Assembly (NCBI RefSeq): GCF_003797185.1
Contig: NZ_RKMH01000008.1
Span: 186,001 to 250,000, forward strand
Reading direction: 5' to 3'
DNA: 64,000 bases
Origin: Gordonia oryzae
Lineage (GTDB): Bacteria > Actinomycetota > Actinomycetes > Mycobacteriales > Mycobacteriaceae
The notes beneath the pieces are model-generated. The model searched no databases and was not told the origin of the DNA. It saw only the letters and a list, made by a program, of their open reading frames with translations. Positions 1 through 7,763 of this stretch are shown piece by piece (the stretch's first letter is position 1; every line of letters starts with the position of its first letter). A program made the position numbers and the translations under genes.

Positions 1-27
1 TCGGCGTCCGCCTTCGAGGAGAACTGA
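1..27 (+). CDS. 3' end of an upstream gene (partial)
   Basis: Only the last eight codons are visible, reading SASAFEEN and then TGA at 25-27. The stop lies two bases before the next ATG, and the GAGGAG ribosome-binding site of the next gene is inside these codons, so the two genes are very likely cotranscribed. The product cannot be identified from so few residues. In mycobacteria the neighbour of hsd4B is the ketosteroid dehydrogenase gene kstD, but nothing seen here confirms that. Confidence 0.4.
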   Translation, partial: SASAFEEN

Positions 28-29
28 TC

Positions 30-890
30 ATGCCGATCGACCTGTCCGTGGCACTGGGCGCCGAGCTACCCGAGGTCTGCTTCGAGTGGTCGGCCTCCGA
101 CGTCGCGCTCTATCACCTGGCCGTCGGTGCGGCCGCCGACCCGATGGACCGCGCGAGTCTCGCCTACGTCGACGATGTCGCCCCCAAGGTGTTGCCCTCC
201 TTCGCGACCGTGGCGGCATCTTTCCATGTCACCGAGGCACCGAAGGTTTCCTTCCCAGGTGTCGACATCGACCTGGCCAAGGTGGTCCACGGCAGCCAGC
301 GGGTCACCGCACACCGCCCGATCCCCGCGTCGGGCAAGGCCACCACCCGGACCACGATCGCCGAGATCCAGGACAAAGGATCGGCTGCGGTGATCATCCA
401 GGAATCGGTCACCGTCGACGACGCCGGCACCCCGCTGTGGACAGCGCGCTCGTCCATCTTCGCCAAGGGCGAGGGCGGTTTCGGCGGCGAGCGCGGCAAC
501 TCCGCCACGCTCGACTACCCCGATCGGGCACCCGACCACCGACTGTCGGTACCGACGCTGCCCAACCAGGCTCTGCTCTACCGGCTCTGCGGTGACCGCA
601 ACCCATTGCACTCCGACCCCGAATTTGCCTCTCGCGCAGGATTTCCCCGCCCGATCCTGCACGGACTCTGCACATACGGGACAGTGTGCCGAGCCGTGGT
701 CGACGCACTCCTCGACGGCGACGTGACCGCCGTCGCCGACTACTCGGCCACTTTCGCCGGCGTGGTGTTCCCCGGTGAAACCGTCGATATCGACGTATGG
801 GACGAACCCCGGTCACTGCTGATAGCCGCGAGCGTCGCCGACCGCGACGGCGCACCCGCGCTGAAGAACGTGGTCATCGCGAAGCGCTGA
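30..890 (+). CDS. hsd4B: MaoC-type 2-enoyl-CoA hydratase, Hsd4B-like
   Basis: This 286-residue protein has the double hot-dog layout of (R)-specific enoyl-CoA hydratases. The hydratase-2 signature GDRNPLHSDP is at residues 188-197, with the expected Asp189, Asn191 and His194, followed by FPRPILHGL. The length equals that of Rv3538 (Hsd4B) of M. tuberculosis, a KstR-regulon enzyme placed in beta-oxidation of the sterol side chain. The start is ATG at 30 with GAGGAG 7 bases upstream. It ends facing the mftR-like gene, with a hairpin between them. Assignment to the steroid pathway rests on the family match and on the side-chain operon 8 kb away. A general hydratase is the alternative. Confidence 0.8.
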   Translation: MPIDLSVALGAELPEVCFEWSASDVALYHLAVGAAADPMDRASLAYVDDVAPKVLPSFATVAASFHVTEAPKVSFPGVDIDLAKVVHGSQRVTAHRPIPASGKATTRTTIAEIQDKGSAAVIIQESVTVDDAGTPLWTARSSIFAKGEGGFGGERGNSATLDYPDRAPDHRLSVPTLPNQALLYRLCGDRNPLHSDPEFASRAGFPRPILHGLCTYGTVCRAVVDALLDGDVTAVADYSATFAGVVFPGETVDIDVWDEPRSLLIAASVADRDGAPALKNVVIAKR

Positions 891-896
891 GAGCAC

Positions 897-931
897 TGCC
901 TCGACGGCGTCCGGTCAGACCCGTCGAGGCA
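897..931. terminator. Bidirectional hairpin between convergent genes
   Basis: A perfect 11-base inverted repeat (TGCCTCGACGG at 897-907 against 921-931) with a 13-base loop lies between the stop of the hydratase gene and the 3' end of the converging TetR gene, and it covers the last codons of the latter. There is no strong T tract, so it may work as a weak or bidirectional terminator. Confidence 0.55.
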
Positions 932-1535
932 CCATCAGCGCGAACATCGGGGCCAGGCTCGCCCGCAGACCACGACCCGGATTCGCGATCCACTGCTCGT
1001 GCCCGGCCGCCGACGCGGCCATCATGGCGTGCGCGACCGCGGTCGGATAGATCGCGGTCGCCGGCATGTCGCTCCGGTCGCCGACGAACTCGGCGATCAC
1101 CGCGCGCCACTGGCGATAGACCTCGCTGGCGCGAGCCTGCACGGCGGGCACCTCGAGGATCAATTGTGCTCGCCCGCAGGCCCATTCGTCCTCATGACGC
1201 CCGTGATCGACGACCGAGATAAACGCCTCGACCAGGATCTCGATCGGGTCGGTCTCCGAAATCGACGCCGCGAGCAAACGACGGAACTCGTCGAGTTCCT
1301 TGTCGGATTCGACCCACACCACGTCGGCCTTGGTCGGGAAGTACCGGAAGAAGGTGCGTCGGCTGACGCCGACCGCGGCGGCGATGTCCTCGACGCTCGT
1401 CTCGTCGAATCCGTCGCGAAGGAACAAGCGTTGTGCGGCCGCCGCGAGTTCGTGGGCGCTCGTGCTGGCCGGCCGTCCCCCGCGATCGACCTCGACCGAG
1501 GTGGCCGCGACGCTCCGCTCTGCGCTGAATGCCAT
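915..1535 (-). CDS. TetR-family regulator, MftR-like
   Basis: A regulator of 206 residues from the chosen ATG at 1535. The N-terminal helix-turn-helix has SVEDIAAAVGVSRRTFFRYF, the RRTFFRYFP version seen in MftR regulators of mycofactocin gene clusters. The C-terminal ligand domain is of TetR_C type. A longer reading from 1598 is open but would run through the repeated TGTGACA motif of the intergenic region, so the internal ATG after GGGCGG is preferred. It is divergent from two mycofactocin-coupled dehydrogenases, the usual arrangement for local control. The ligand is unknown. MftR binding to long-chain acyl-CoAs is known in mycobacteria, but this protein may be a paralogue. No mftA-F biosynthesis genes are in the window. 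Confidence 0.7.
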   Translation of the reverse strand: MAFSAERSVAATSVEVDRGGRPASTSAHELAAAAQRLFLRDGFDETSVEDIAAAVGVSRRTFFRYFPTKADVVWVESDKELDEFRRLLAASISETDPIEILVEAFISVVDHGRHEDEWACGRAQLILEVPAVQARASEVYRQWRAVIAEFVGDRSDMPATAIYPTAVAHAMMAASAAGHEQWIANPGRGLRASLAPMFALMVPRRV

Positions 1536-1590
1536 CCGCCCATCGTCCCACCGACCGATCTCAGAGTGGGGACCCTCGAACCCCTGGCGT

Positions 1591-1607
1591 TGTGACACCC
1601 TGTGACA
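1591..1607. promoter_or_regulatory. Direct-repeat operator candidate in the mftR-like/SDR divergent promoter
   Basis: TGTGACACCCTGTGACA holds two TGTGACA copies 10 bases apart, one helical turn, 57 bases before the start of the first dehydrogenase and 56 bases upstream of the regulator start. A site for the neighbouring TetR protein is the simplest reading, although TetR sites are usually inverted repeats. Function is inferred. Confidence 0.4.
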
Positions 1608-1663
1608 TATCCTCGGGGTGCGACATGGATCACACGGGTTCGTCGAGGGAAGTAGGCAGCATC

Positions 1664-2491
1664 ATGGGCACACTCGAAGGCAAGGTCGCCTTCATTACCG
1701 GAGCGGCACGCGGCCAAGGGCGCAGCCACGCACTGCGTCTGGCTCAAGAGGGCGCCGACATCATCGCCGTCGACATCACCGAACAGGTCGATACCGTCCC
1801 CTACGCGACGGCACGTCCCGGCGATCTCGAGGAGACGGTGCGTGCGGTCGAGGCGCTCGACCGTCGCATCATCGCCTCCGAGGTGGACGTGCGCGATCTG
1901 GCCGGGCTGACCAAAGCCGCGCAGGACGGTGTGGCCGCCCTCGGCCGGCTCGACATCGTCCTCGCCAACGCCGGGATCTCCACCATGGCCCCCGCCCTTG
2001 AGATGGAGGAGCAGATGTGGCAGACCATGATCGACATCAACCTGACCGGCGTGTGGAAGACCGTGCGCGCGGCGGTACCGCACATCGTCGCCGGCGGGCG
2101 CGGCGGTGCAGTGGTCTTGACCAGTTCACTCGCGGCCATCACCACCAATGAGAACATCGCCCATTACACCGCAGCCAAGTACGGTCTGATCGGACTGATG
2201 CGCGTACTGGCAAAAGAGCTCGGGCCGCAGAGCATTCGGGTGAACACCGTGCATCCCACCACGGTCGCGACCGACATGATCCTCAACGAGCCCACCTACA
2301 AACTGTTCCGACCGGACCTCGAGGAACCGACCCGCGCTGACTTCGAGGAGGCGGCCTCGCAGATGAACCGGCTACCGGTGTCGATGATCGAACCCATCGA
2401 CATCTCCAACGCAATCCTCTATCTCGTCTCCGACGCCGGACGCTACGTTACCGGGACCACACAGGCCATCGACGCCGGCGGAGCGCTGTAA
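1664..2491 (+). CDS. Mycofactocin-coupled SDR oxidoreductase (carveol-dehydrogenase type) 1
   Basis: A 275-residue classical short-chain dehydrogenase. The nucleotide motif is TGAARGQGRSHA (12-23) and the catalytic set is Ser154/155, Tyr168 and Lys172. A stretch of about 25 extra residues (roughly 40-66, rich in acidic residues, ending EALDRR) follows the second strand. This insert, with the GQGRSHA motif, marks the mycofactocin-coupled SDR subfamily (TIGR03971), whose members keep NAD bound and pass electrons to mycofactocin. The substrate is probably a secondary or terpenoid-like alcohol, not determinable here. Start is ATG at 1664 after GAGGGAAG. It leads a co-directional run with the second SDR, the MoxR ATPase and the VWA protein, and is divergent from the MftR-like regulator. 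Confidence 0.85.
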   Translation: MGTLEGKVAFITGAARGQGRSHALRLAQEGADIIAVDITEQVDTVPYATARPGDLEETVRAVEALDRRIIASEVDVRDLAGLTKAAQDGVAALGRLDIVLANAGISTMAPALEMEEQMWQTMIDINLTGVWKTVRAAVPHIVAGGRGGAVVLTSSLAAITTNENIAHYTAAKYGLIGLMRVLAKELGPQSIRVNTVHPTTVATDMILNEPTYKLFRPDLEEPTRADFEEAASQMNRLPVSMIEPIDISNAILYLVSDAGRYVTGTTQAIDAGGAL

Positions 2492-2498
2492 CCTCCCC

Positions 2499-2551
2499 AT
2501 TCCCCCACGCCAAAGACCCAATTCCCCACGACAAAGACCCAACGACAAAGG
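2499..2551 (+). repeat. Short imperfect tandem repeat before the second SDR gene
   Basis: Two copies of about 21-22 bases with the pattern ATTCCCC(C)ACGnCAAAGACCCA lie head to tail at 2499-2520 and 2521-2541. A third partial copy (ACGACAAAGG, 2542-2551) merges into the AAGGAG ribosome-binding site. It fills nearly the whole space between the two dehydrogenase genes. It could be a replication-slippage product or a leader element. No function can be assigned. Confidence 0.6.
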
Positions 2552-2558
2552 AGTTGAC

Positions 2559-3416
2559 ATGGGACTCTTGGACGGTAAGACCGCACTCATCACCGGCGGC
2601 GCCCGCGGACAGGGCCGCGCCCACGCGGTGACCTCGGCACGCGAGGGCGCCGACGTGATCCTTCTCGACATCACCTCGAAGGCCCTCGAATCGGTCGACT
2701 ACCCGCTCGCGACCGCCGACGACATGGCCGAGACGGTGAGTCAGGTCGAGGCACTCGACCGCCGCGCGTTGACCTTTGACGCCGACGTTCGTGATCAGGG
2801 CCAGCTCGACGCCGCAGTCGCCGCGGGCATTGCGGAGTTCGGCAAGATCGACATCCTCATCGCCAACGCCGGCATCTGGACCAGGTCACCGTTCTGGGAG
2901 ATGACCGAACAGATGTGGTCGGACATGATGGACGTCAACCTGACCGGGGTGTGGAAATCGGCAAAAGCCGTGGCACCACACATGATCGAGCGACAGTCCG
3001 GGTCGATCGTCATCACCTCCTCGGTGAACGGTCTCGAGCCGGGCATGAATTACGCGCACTATGTCTCGACCAAACACGGCGTGATCGGGCTGATGAAGAA
3101 CATCGCACTCGAACTCGCCCCGTACGGTATCCGCTGCAATTCCATCAATCCCGGTGCGATTCTGACACCCATGACCAACCAGCAAGGCGCATGGGACATG
3201 TTCGCCGGGCACGAGGGCGGCAGTCCCGACGACCTCATCGCGGGTGGCTACAGCTTCCACGCACTCAAGGGCACCTCGTTCATGCCACCGGAGGTCATCG
3301 CGAACACGGCGCTGTACCTGAATTCCGATCTGGCGGCCACCGTCACCGGCGTCACCATTCCGGTCGACGCCGGGCACATGCTGCTGACCGGCGTGAACAC
3401 GGATCCGGTGAAGTGA
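2559..3416 (+). CDS. Mycofactocin-coupled SDR oxidoreductase 2
   Basis: A 285-residue paralogue of the preceding enzyme: TGGARGQGRAHA at 12-23, Ser154/155, Tyr168 and Lys172 at identical positions, and the same subfamily insert (about 39-69, ending EALDRR). The start is ATG at 2559 with AAGGAG nine bases upstream. Tandem paralogues suggest two steps of one pathway, two stereochemistries, or a heteromer, but sequence alone cannot separate these. The stop codon overlaps the GTG of the following MoxR gene by four bases, so translation of dehydrogenase and ATPase is probably coupled, which argues for a functional link. Confidence 0.85.
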   Translation: MGLLDGKTALITGGARGQGRAHAVTSAREGADVILLDITSKALESVDYPLATADDMAETVSQVEALDRRALTFDADVRDQGQLDAAVAAGIAEFGKIDILIANAGIWTRSPFWEMTEQMWSDMMDVNLTGVWKSAKAVAPHMIERQSGSIVITSSVNGLEPGMNYAHYVSTKHGVIGLMKNIALELAPYGIRCNSINPGAILTPMTNQQGAWDMFAGHEGGSPDDLIAGGYSFHALKGTSFMPPEVIANTALYLNSDLAATVTGVTIPVDAGHMLLTGVNTDPVK

Positions 3417-4381
3417 CTGGAACCACTCCGACGGGATCCACCCCGACGACGGACCGCAGCGATGTCGCTGCGGTCCGTTCGGCCGTCGCGACCGAAATCG
3501 TCGGGCGCGACCGCGAATTGGATCTCGTCGTCGCCGCGGTCGCCGCCGGACGCGACATGATCCTCGAGGGTCCACCGGGTACCTCCAAGAGCACCCTGCT
3601 GCGGGCGATCACCGCGCACTGGGGCATTCCCCTGATCCTGGTCGAGGGCAATGCCGATCTCACGCCCAGTCGCCTTGTCGGCCACCATAATCCTGCTCGG
3701 GTCCTCAAGGAGGACTACCGCCCTGACAATTTCGTCGACGGGCCCCTGCTGCAGGCGATGCGCAGCGGCGGGTTCCTGTACGTCGAGGAATTCAACCGCG
3801 CGCCCGAGGATACCGTCGACACACTGCTGACCGCGATGGCCGAACGGGTCATCACCGTGCCACGGGTGGGAACCATCGTCGCCGCCGACAGCTTCCGGAT
3901 TGTCGCGTCGATGAATCCGTACGACAACGTGGGCACCACACGCCTGTCGACCTCGGTGCACGATCGGATGTGCCGACTCGTGGTGGACTATCAGGACGAC
4001 GCAGCCGAACGCGAGATTGTCCGGCGCCGAACCGGATCGGGGTCGGATCGGATCGTCAACGACTCGGTGGCACTGACCCGGGCCACCCGGATCCGTGACG
4101 ACATCCGTCAGGGCAGCAGCGTGCGCGGAGCGATCGACCTTGCGCTCATCACCGCACAGTTGTGCGCGATGCGCGGGGTGCCGATGCCCGCCGACGGCGC
4201 CATGCCGCCGCCGCGCGACCTCCCGACCGACTACACCGCCACCGTCCTCGATGCGATGATGGTGGCACTGTCGGGTCGAATCCATCTCGACGACACCGCC
4301 TTCACCACTCCGGAGGTCGTCCTGACCGAGATCTGGCAGGACCATTTCGTCCTCGACCCCGCGGCGGCCGAGCCCGGTTGA
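3413..4381 (+). CDS. MoxR-family AAA+ ATPase
   Basis: A 322-residue AAA+ protein starting at the GTG that overlaps the preceding stop (GTGA at 3413-3416). Walker A is GPPGTSKST at 53-61 and Walker B is FLYVEEFNR at 121-129. The sensor-1 region reads VASMNPYDN. MoxR ATPases act with von Willebrand A partners as chaperones that activate or metallate specific enzymes, for example in the methanol-dehydrogenase, CO-dehydrogenase (CoxD/CoxE) and denitrification (NorQ/NorD) systems. The VWA gene follows directly. The client is unknown. The coupling to mycofactocin-type dehydrogenases suggests one of these, which is inference. Much of the longer open frame upstream of 3413 is antiphase to the SDR gene and is not coding. 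Confidence 0.85.
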   Translation: MTGTTPTGSTPTTDRSDVAAVRSAVATEIVGRDRELDLVVAAVAAGRDMILEGPPGTSKSTLLRAITAHWGIPLILVEGNADLTPSRLVGHHNPARVLKEDYRPDNFVDGPLLQAMRSGGFLYVEEFNRAPEDTVDTLLTAMAERVITVPRVGTIVAADSFRIVASMNPYDNVGTTRLSTSVHDRMCRLVVDYQDDAAEREIVRRRTGSGSDRIVNDSVALTRATRIRDDIRQGSSVRGAIDLALITAQLCAMRGVPMPADGAMPPPRDLPTDYTATVLDAMMVALSGRIHLDDTAFTTPEVVLTEIWQDHFVLDPAAAEPG

Positions 4382-4405
4382 AGAGCGATCGCCGCCGAGT
4401 CGCCG

Positions 4406-5374
4406 TTGACCCGCCGCCGCGGTGCCCGGCACACCCACCCGCGCACACTCGCACCGCTGCTACGTAAACCGAAGCACCTCGACACCGAGCCCGATCTCCT
4501 CGTGCCGGGCGCCGGCGGCGCGGGCTGGGTTCTCCTCGGCCGAAATGATCGCCGCCCGCCCGGGGCACCAGGCACGCCGGGCTCGACCCAGCCGGGAATG
4601 ACCTCGGAGACAGGCGAACTCGACACTCCCCACCACCCATCCATACATGACGACGAAGCCCGCAGGAGGGCCCGCCAAATCGCCCGGAAACTCGCACTGA
4701 CCGAGGTCGTCCGATCCCCGCGTGCCCCACGGTCGGCCACGGGAACCCTGCGCACCGGTCGGTGGCGTGGTGATTCCGACGAGATCGATCTCGATGTGAC
4801 ACTCGAGGCGATCGCGGCGAATCCGCTGCCGACCGACGACGACATCGCGGTGCGCCGGCGCATCCGGCGCAGGCGGTCGGTGGTGATCGTCGTCGACATC
4901 TCCGGATCGGCCCGCGGAGAACAGGTCCGCACCGCGGCGGCCACCGTGGGCGCGCTGACCGGTGAACTCTCCCGAGATGCCGTGTCGGTCATCGCCTTCT
5001 GGTCCGACGCCGCCATCATCTCTCGGCTCGGCGATCCGGTCGACCCCGACCGGGTCATCGACGCACTGCTCACGCTGCCCACCCGGGGGCTGACCAATCT
5101 GAGCTTCGCTTTGAGAACCGCGGCCGACCAACTCCGTGGGGTACCCGCAGCGGACTCCCGCGTGCTGCTGCTCAGCGACTGCGTGCACAACGCCGGCGCC
5201 GACCCGCGAGAGATCCCGGGAACCCTGAACCGGCTCGACGTCCTCGTCGACGTCTCCGGCGAGCACGACCTCGAGTTGGCCGCCGACCTGGCGCTCCTCG
5301 GCCACGGCCGCTGCCTGCCGATCCGGGATCATCGCGGCGTGGCGCCTGCGCTGCGCACCATCTTCGAGAACTGA
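4406..5374 (+). CDS. VWA-domain protein, CoxE-like partner of MoxR
   Basis: A protein of about 322 residues with an Arg-rich central section (149-157) followed by a von Willebrand A fold. The metal-ion-dependent adhesion motif is DISGS (164-168, D-x-S-x-S), with LSDCVHNAG further on. CoxE/NorD-type VWA proteins pair with MoxR ATPases and recruit the client enzyme. The start is uncertain: TTG at 4406 is the first in-frame start-like codon after the MoxR stop and has no clear ribosome-binding site. An internal ATG near residue 65 would remove a Pro/Gly-rich segment. It is the last gene of the SDR-SDR-MoxR-VWA run. Confidence 0.75.
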   Translation: MTRRRGARHTHPRTLAPLLRKPKHLDTEPDLLVPGAGGAGWVLLGRNDRRPPGAPGTPGSTQPGMTSETGELDTPHHPSIHDDEARRRARQIARKLALTEVVRSPRAPRSATGTLRTGRWRGDSDEIDLDVTLEAIAANPLPTDDDIAVRRRIRRRRSVVIVVDISGSARGEQVRTAAATVGALTGELSRDAVSVIAFWSDAAIISRLGDPVDPDRVIDALLTLPTRGLTNLSFALRTAADQLRGVPAADSRVLLLSDCVHNAGADPREIPGTLNRLDVLVDVSGEHDLELAADLALLGHGRCLPIRDHRGVAPALRTIFEN

Positions 5375-5452
5375 GTGGTCCGTCTATTCTGCTCAGGAGG
5401 GCGCCGGCCGCGCCCGTCCTTCGTCGACACCCGTTTCCTTGAGGAGATCTTG

Positions 5453-5881
5453 ATGAGCGATTCGCTGCAGTCCCTGCTCGGTCCAAACCGTCCGGCTGTC
5501 GTCGACGATCTGGTGGGGGTGATCGACTCGCAGGTCGCAGCTCAGAAGGGGCTCAGCGGTGCAGCCGTCAAGGCTGCATACAGTGCCGTCGGCAAGGTCA
5601 AACCCGATATCGTGACGAAGGCAACCAACCTGATGCTCCCCGATTTCGTCGCCGCCCTGCAGCCGTTCTGGGACTCCAGGCCCGCGGGCGCATCGTTCGG
5701 TGTTCATCTGGCCAGTGACCCCGACGCAGCATCGGAGGCCTTGCTCGCGGTGACCGACGCCCAGGTGGAGTCGGCCAAGGCGCCGCTGGCCAAGGCCTAC
5801 GGCACGCTGCGAGGCAAGGCCAAAGGCTATGTGTCCGAGGCACTTCCCGCCGTCGGCGACGTAATCGAGAAGCACGCGTGA
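5453..5881 (+). CDS. DUF6918-like conserved protein
   Basis: A 142-residue Ala-rich soluble protein without signal peptide or membrane segment, resembling small conserved mycobacterial proteins of unknown function (DUF6918). It starts at ATG 5453 with GAGGAG eight bases upstream. A long open frame upstream of this ATG covers the intergenic region and is not needed. It follows the VWA gene by 78 bases and may have its own promoter. The sequence is helix-prone, with repeated Ala/Lys/Val patterns and no Cys or obvious catalytic motif. Confidence 0.65.
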   Translation: MSDSLQSLLGPNRPAVVDDLVGVIDSQVAAQKGLSGAAVKAAYSAVGKVKPDIVTKATNLMLPDFVAALQPFWDSRPAGASFGVHLASDPDAASEALLAVTDAQVESAKAPLAKAYGTLRGKAKGYVSEALPAVGDVIEKHA

Positions 5882-5933
5882 CCCGCGGCCGCGACTCGAT
5901 CACCTGGTCGCAAACGGGTGTATGTCGCGGCGC

Positions 5934-6071
5934 TCAGGCGGCGCTGGTGACGACGAGTATCAGCGCGCACACGACGGCGATGAGCGCCGCCAGCATCACC
6001 AGTACCCGCCAGACGCGCAGGCGTTCGGTCGGTGCGTCGGTGGACCGCGAAGAGGCGACCGGTGCGGCCAT
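5934..6071 (-). CDS. Small single-pass membrane protein
   Basis: A 45-residue reading frame from an ATG at 6071 preceded by GGGAG at good spacing. A polar N-terminus (APVASSRSTDAPTERLR) is followed by one hydrophobic segment (about residues 24-43, VLVMLAALIAVVCALILVV) and a short tail. The frame is open further upstream to 6206, but the ribosome-binding site favours the internal start. It is divergent from the MFS gene and not recognisably related to a named family. Small proteins of this sort are often missed in annotation. Confidence 0.5.
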   Translation of the reverse strand: MAAPVASSRSTDAPTERLRVWRVLVMLAALIAVVCALILVVTSAA

Positions 6072-6154
6072 GATCTCCCACTTTCGGTTGTCCGAGGCCA
6101 CGACCACCGTGGCGATCAGCCACCCCGGGTTTGTTACTACAGTGATCAATGTGT

Positions 6155-6169
6155 CACAGGTTGCCTGTG
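6155..6169. promoter_or_regulatory. Palindrome in the promoter region of the MFS gene
   Basis: CACAGG-TTG-CCTGTG is a perfect 6+3+6 palindrome about 80 bases before the MFS start and in the divergent region with the small membrane protein. It is a plausible operator, but no regulator gene is adjacent. Confidence 0.35.
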
Positions 6170-6251
6170 GTGTCTCGATGTGCGTCCCGCGTGTCGCCTG
6201 GATCACACTCCGGGATTGGTTTTCGTCAGCACTGCGGGGAGGGAAAGCCGG

Positions 6252-7763
6252 ATGAATCGGCTCAGGGCGCTCGACCTGCGCTCAGTGTGGCTGATCGCGA
6301 TCGCCTGCGCGGCGGTCAGCATGGTGGTCGCCGCGATGGCCGCTCTGAACACCGCGCTCGCCGACATCGCCATCGACCTCGGCGCCGACACCGGCCAGAT
6401 GACCTGGATCGCCGACGGCTACACCCTCGCCCTCGCCGCACTGCTGCTGCCCGCCGGTGCGATCGGCGACCGATTCGGCCGTCGCGAGATGTTGATCATC
6501 GGTCTGGCCATCTTTGCGGTCGGGTCGCTGACCGCGACCTGGGCCAGCGATCCGACGCAGCTGATCATCACTCGTTGCGTCGCCGGCGTGGGCGCGGCAT
6601 TCATCATGCCGACGACGCTGTCGCTTATCACCTCCGGCGTACCCGCCGACAAGCGCAGCATCGGCATCAGTATCTGGGCCGCGGTCGCCGGCGCGGGCGC
6701 GATCGCCGGATTCTTCGTCTCCGGCCTACTGCTGGAATTCTTCTCGTGGCATTCGATTTTCCTCACCTTCGCCGCGTCGGCGGTGCTGACGGCACTGTTG
6801 TGCCTGACGATCGGCACCTCCAAGGACTCCGATCCGCAACCCTTCGACTACGCCGGATCGGCTGTGTCGATCCTCGCGGTCACCGGCATCGTGTTCGGGC
6901 TCCTCGAGGCCCCACACCGCGGCTGGGATGATGCTTTGGTCCTTCTCACCCTGATCGGCGGCGTACTCCTCGTCGCCGTGTTCTGCCTGATCGAACTGCG
7001 CGGCACCCGGCAGCTCCTCGACGTCCGCCTGTTCACCAACCGCGCATTCGGCTCCGGTGCATTGTCGGTGGCGCTGCAGTTCTTCGCCTCCTTCGGCGCC
7101 TTCTACCTACTGCTGCAGCGCCTGCAGCTGGTGTTCGACTTCTCGCCGCTGCGCTCGGCCTTCGCCCTCATGCCCATGGTTCTGGGAGTGAGCACCTTTG
7201 CACTGCTGGGCAATTGGCTCGCGGTGCGCTTTCACTCCCTACGCTTCGTGCTGGGCAGTGGGCTGCTCATCGCCGGCATCGGACTGATCCTATTGGGCGT
7301 CATCGACTACGACTCCTACTGGATGATGGCGTGGATGCTAGCGATCTGTGCGATCGGCATCGGTCTGGCCACGGCCCCGTCGACGACAGCAATCATGTCC
7401 AATACGCCTCTGGAGAATCAGGGGGTCGGCTCCGCGGTCAACGACACGGCCCGCGAGATCGGCGCCGCCATCGGCATCGCACTGGCCGGCAGTCTGCTCG
7501 CCGCCGGATACGCACACCGAATCGGCCCGACCGCCGACCTCGTCCGCGCCGAGCCCGCTGCCGCCGAGCACATCACCAGTTCGTTGGCGCAGGCACGGGA
7601 GGTCGCAGCGCGGCTGCCCGATGACCTCGGCGCCCGCGTCTTACACGGCGCGCAGGACGCCTTCGTCGTCCCGATGAACCAGGGGTGTCTGATGCTGGGC
7701 ATCGTGCTCGTCGTCGGGTCGGCGGTCACCACTATCCTCGCGCCGCGACGGGTGGTCGCCTAG
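6252..7763 (+). CDS. MFS drug-resistance-type transporter, DHA2/14-TM family
   Basis: A 503-residue integral membrane protein. The first helix begins near residue 13, the DRFGRRE loop motif (about 74-80) is the MFS motif A between helices 2 and 3, and the length and helix number fit 14-TM EmrB/QacA-like proton antiporters. The start ATG at 6252 has GGGGAGGG just upstream. An open frame extends back to 5922 but has no matching function. The next gene begins on the base after its stop, so the two membrane proteins are probably cotranscribed. The substrate is unknown. Confidence 0.8.
   Translation: MNRLRALDLRSVWLIAIACAAVSMVVAAMAALNTALADIAIDLGADTGQMTWIADGYTLALAALLLPAGAIGDRFGRREMLIIGLAIFAVGSLTATWASDPTQLIITRCVAGVGAAFIMPTTLSLITSGVPADKRSIGISIWAAVAGAGAIAGFFVSGLLLEFFSWHSIFLTFAASAVLTALLCLTIGTSKDSDPQPFDYAGSAVSILAVTGIVFGLLEAPHRGWDDALVLLTLIGGVLLVAVFCLIELRGTRQLLDVRLFTNRAFGSGALSVALQFFASFGAFYLLLQRLQLVFDFSPLRSAFALMPMVLGVSTFALLGNWLAVRFHSLRFVLGSGLLIAGIGLILLGVIDYDSYWMMAWMLAICAIGIGLATAPSTTAIMSNTPLENQGVGSAVNDTAREIGAAIGIALAGSLLAAGYAHRIGPTADLVRAEPAAAEHITSSLAQAREVAARLPDDLGARVLHGAQDAFVVPMNQGCLMLGIVLVVGSAVTTILAPRRVVA

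Noticed and set aside
1160..2083. A 307-codon minus-strand frame crossing the regulator and the first SDR
   Set aside because: It is antiphase to two real genes, with repetitive Arg/Pro composition at its end.
2915..3412. N-terminal extension of the MoxR protein into the SDR gene
   Set aside because: The extension is the SDR gene read out of frame. The GTGA overlap at 3413 gives the proper start.
5922..6251. N-terminal extension of the MFS protein
   Set aside because: It is rich in Arg/His/Gln with no membrane features. The ATG at 6252 has an excellent ribosome-binding site.
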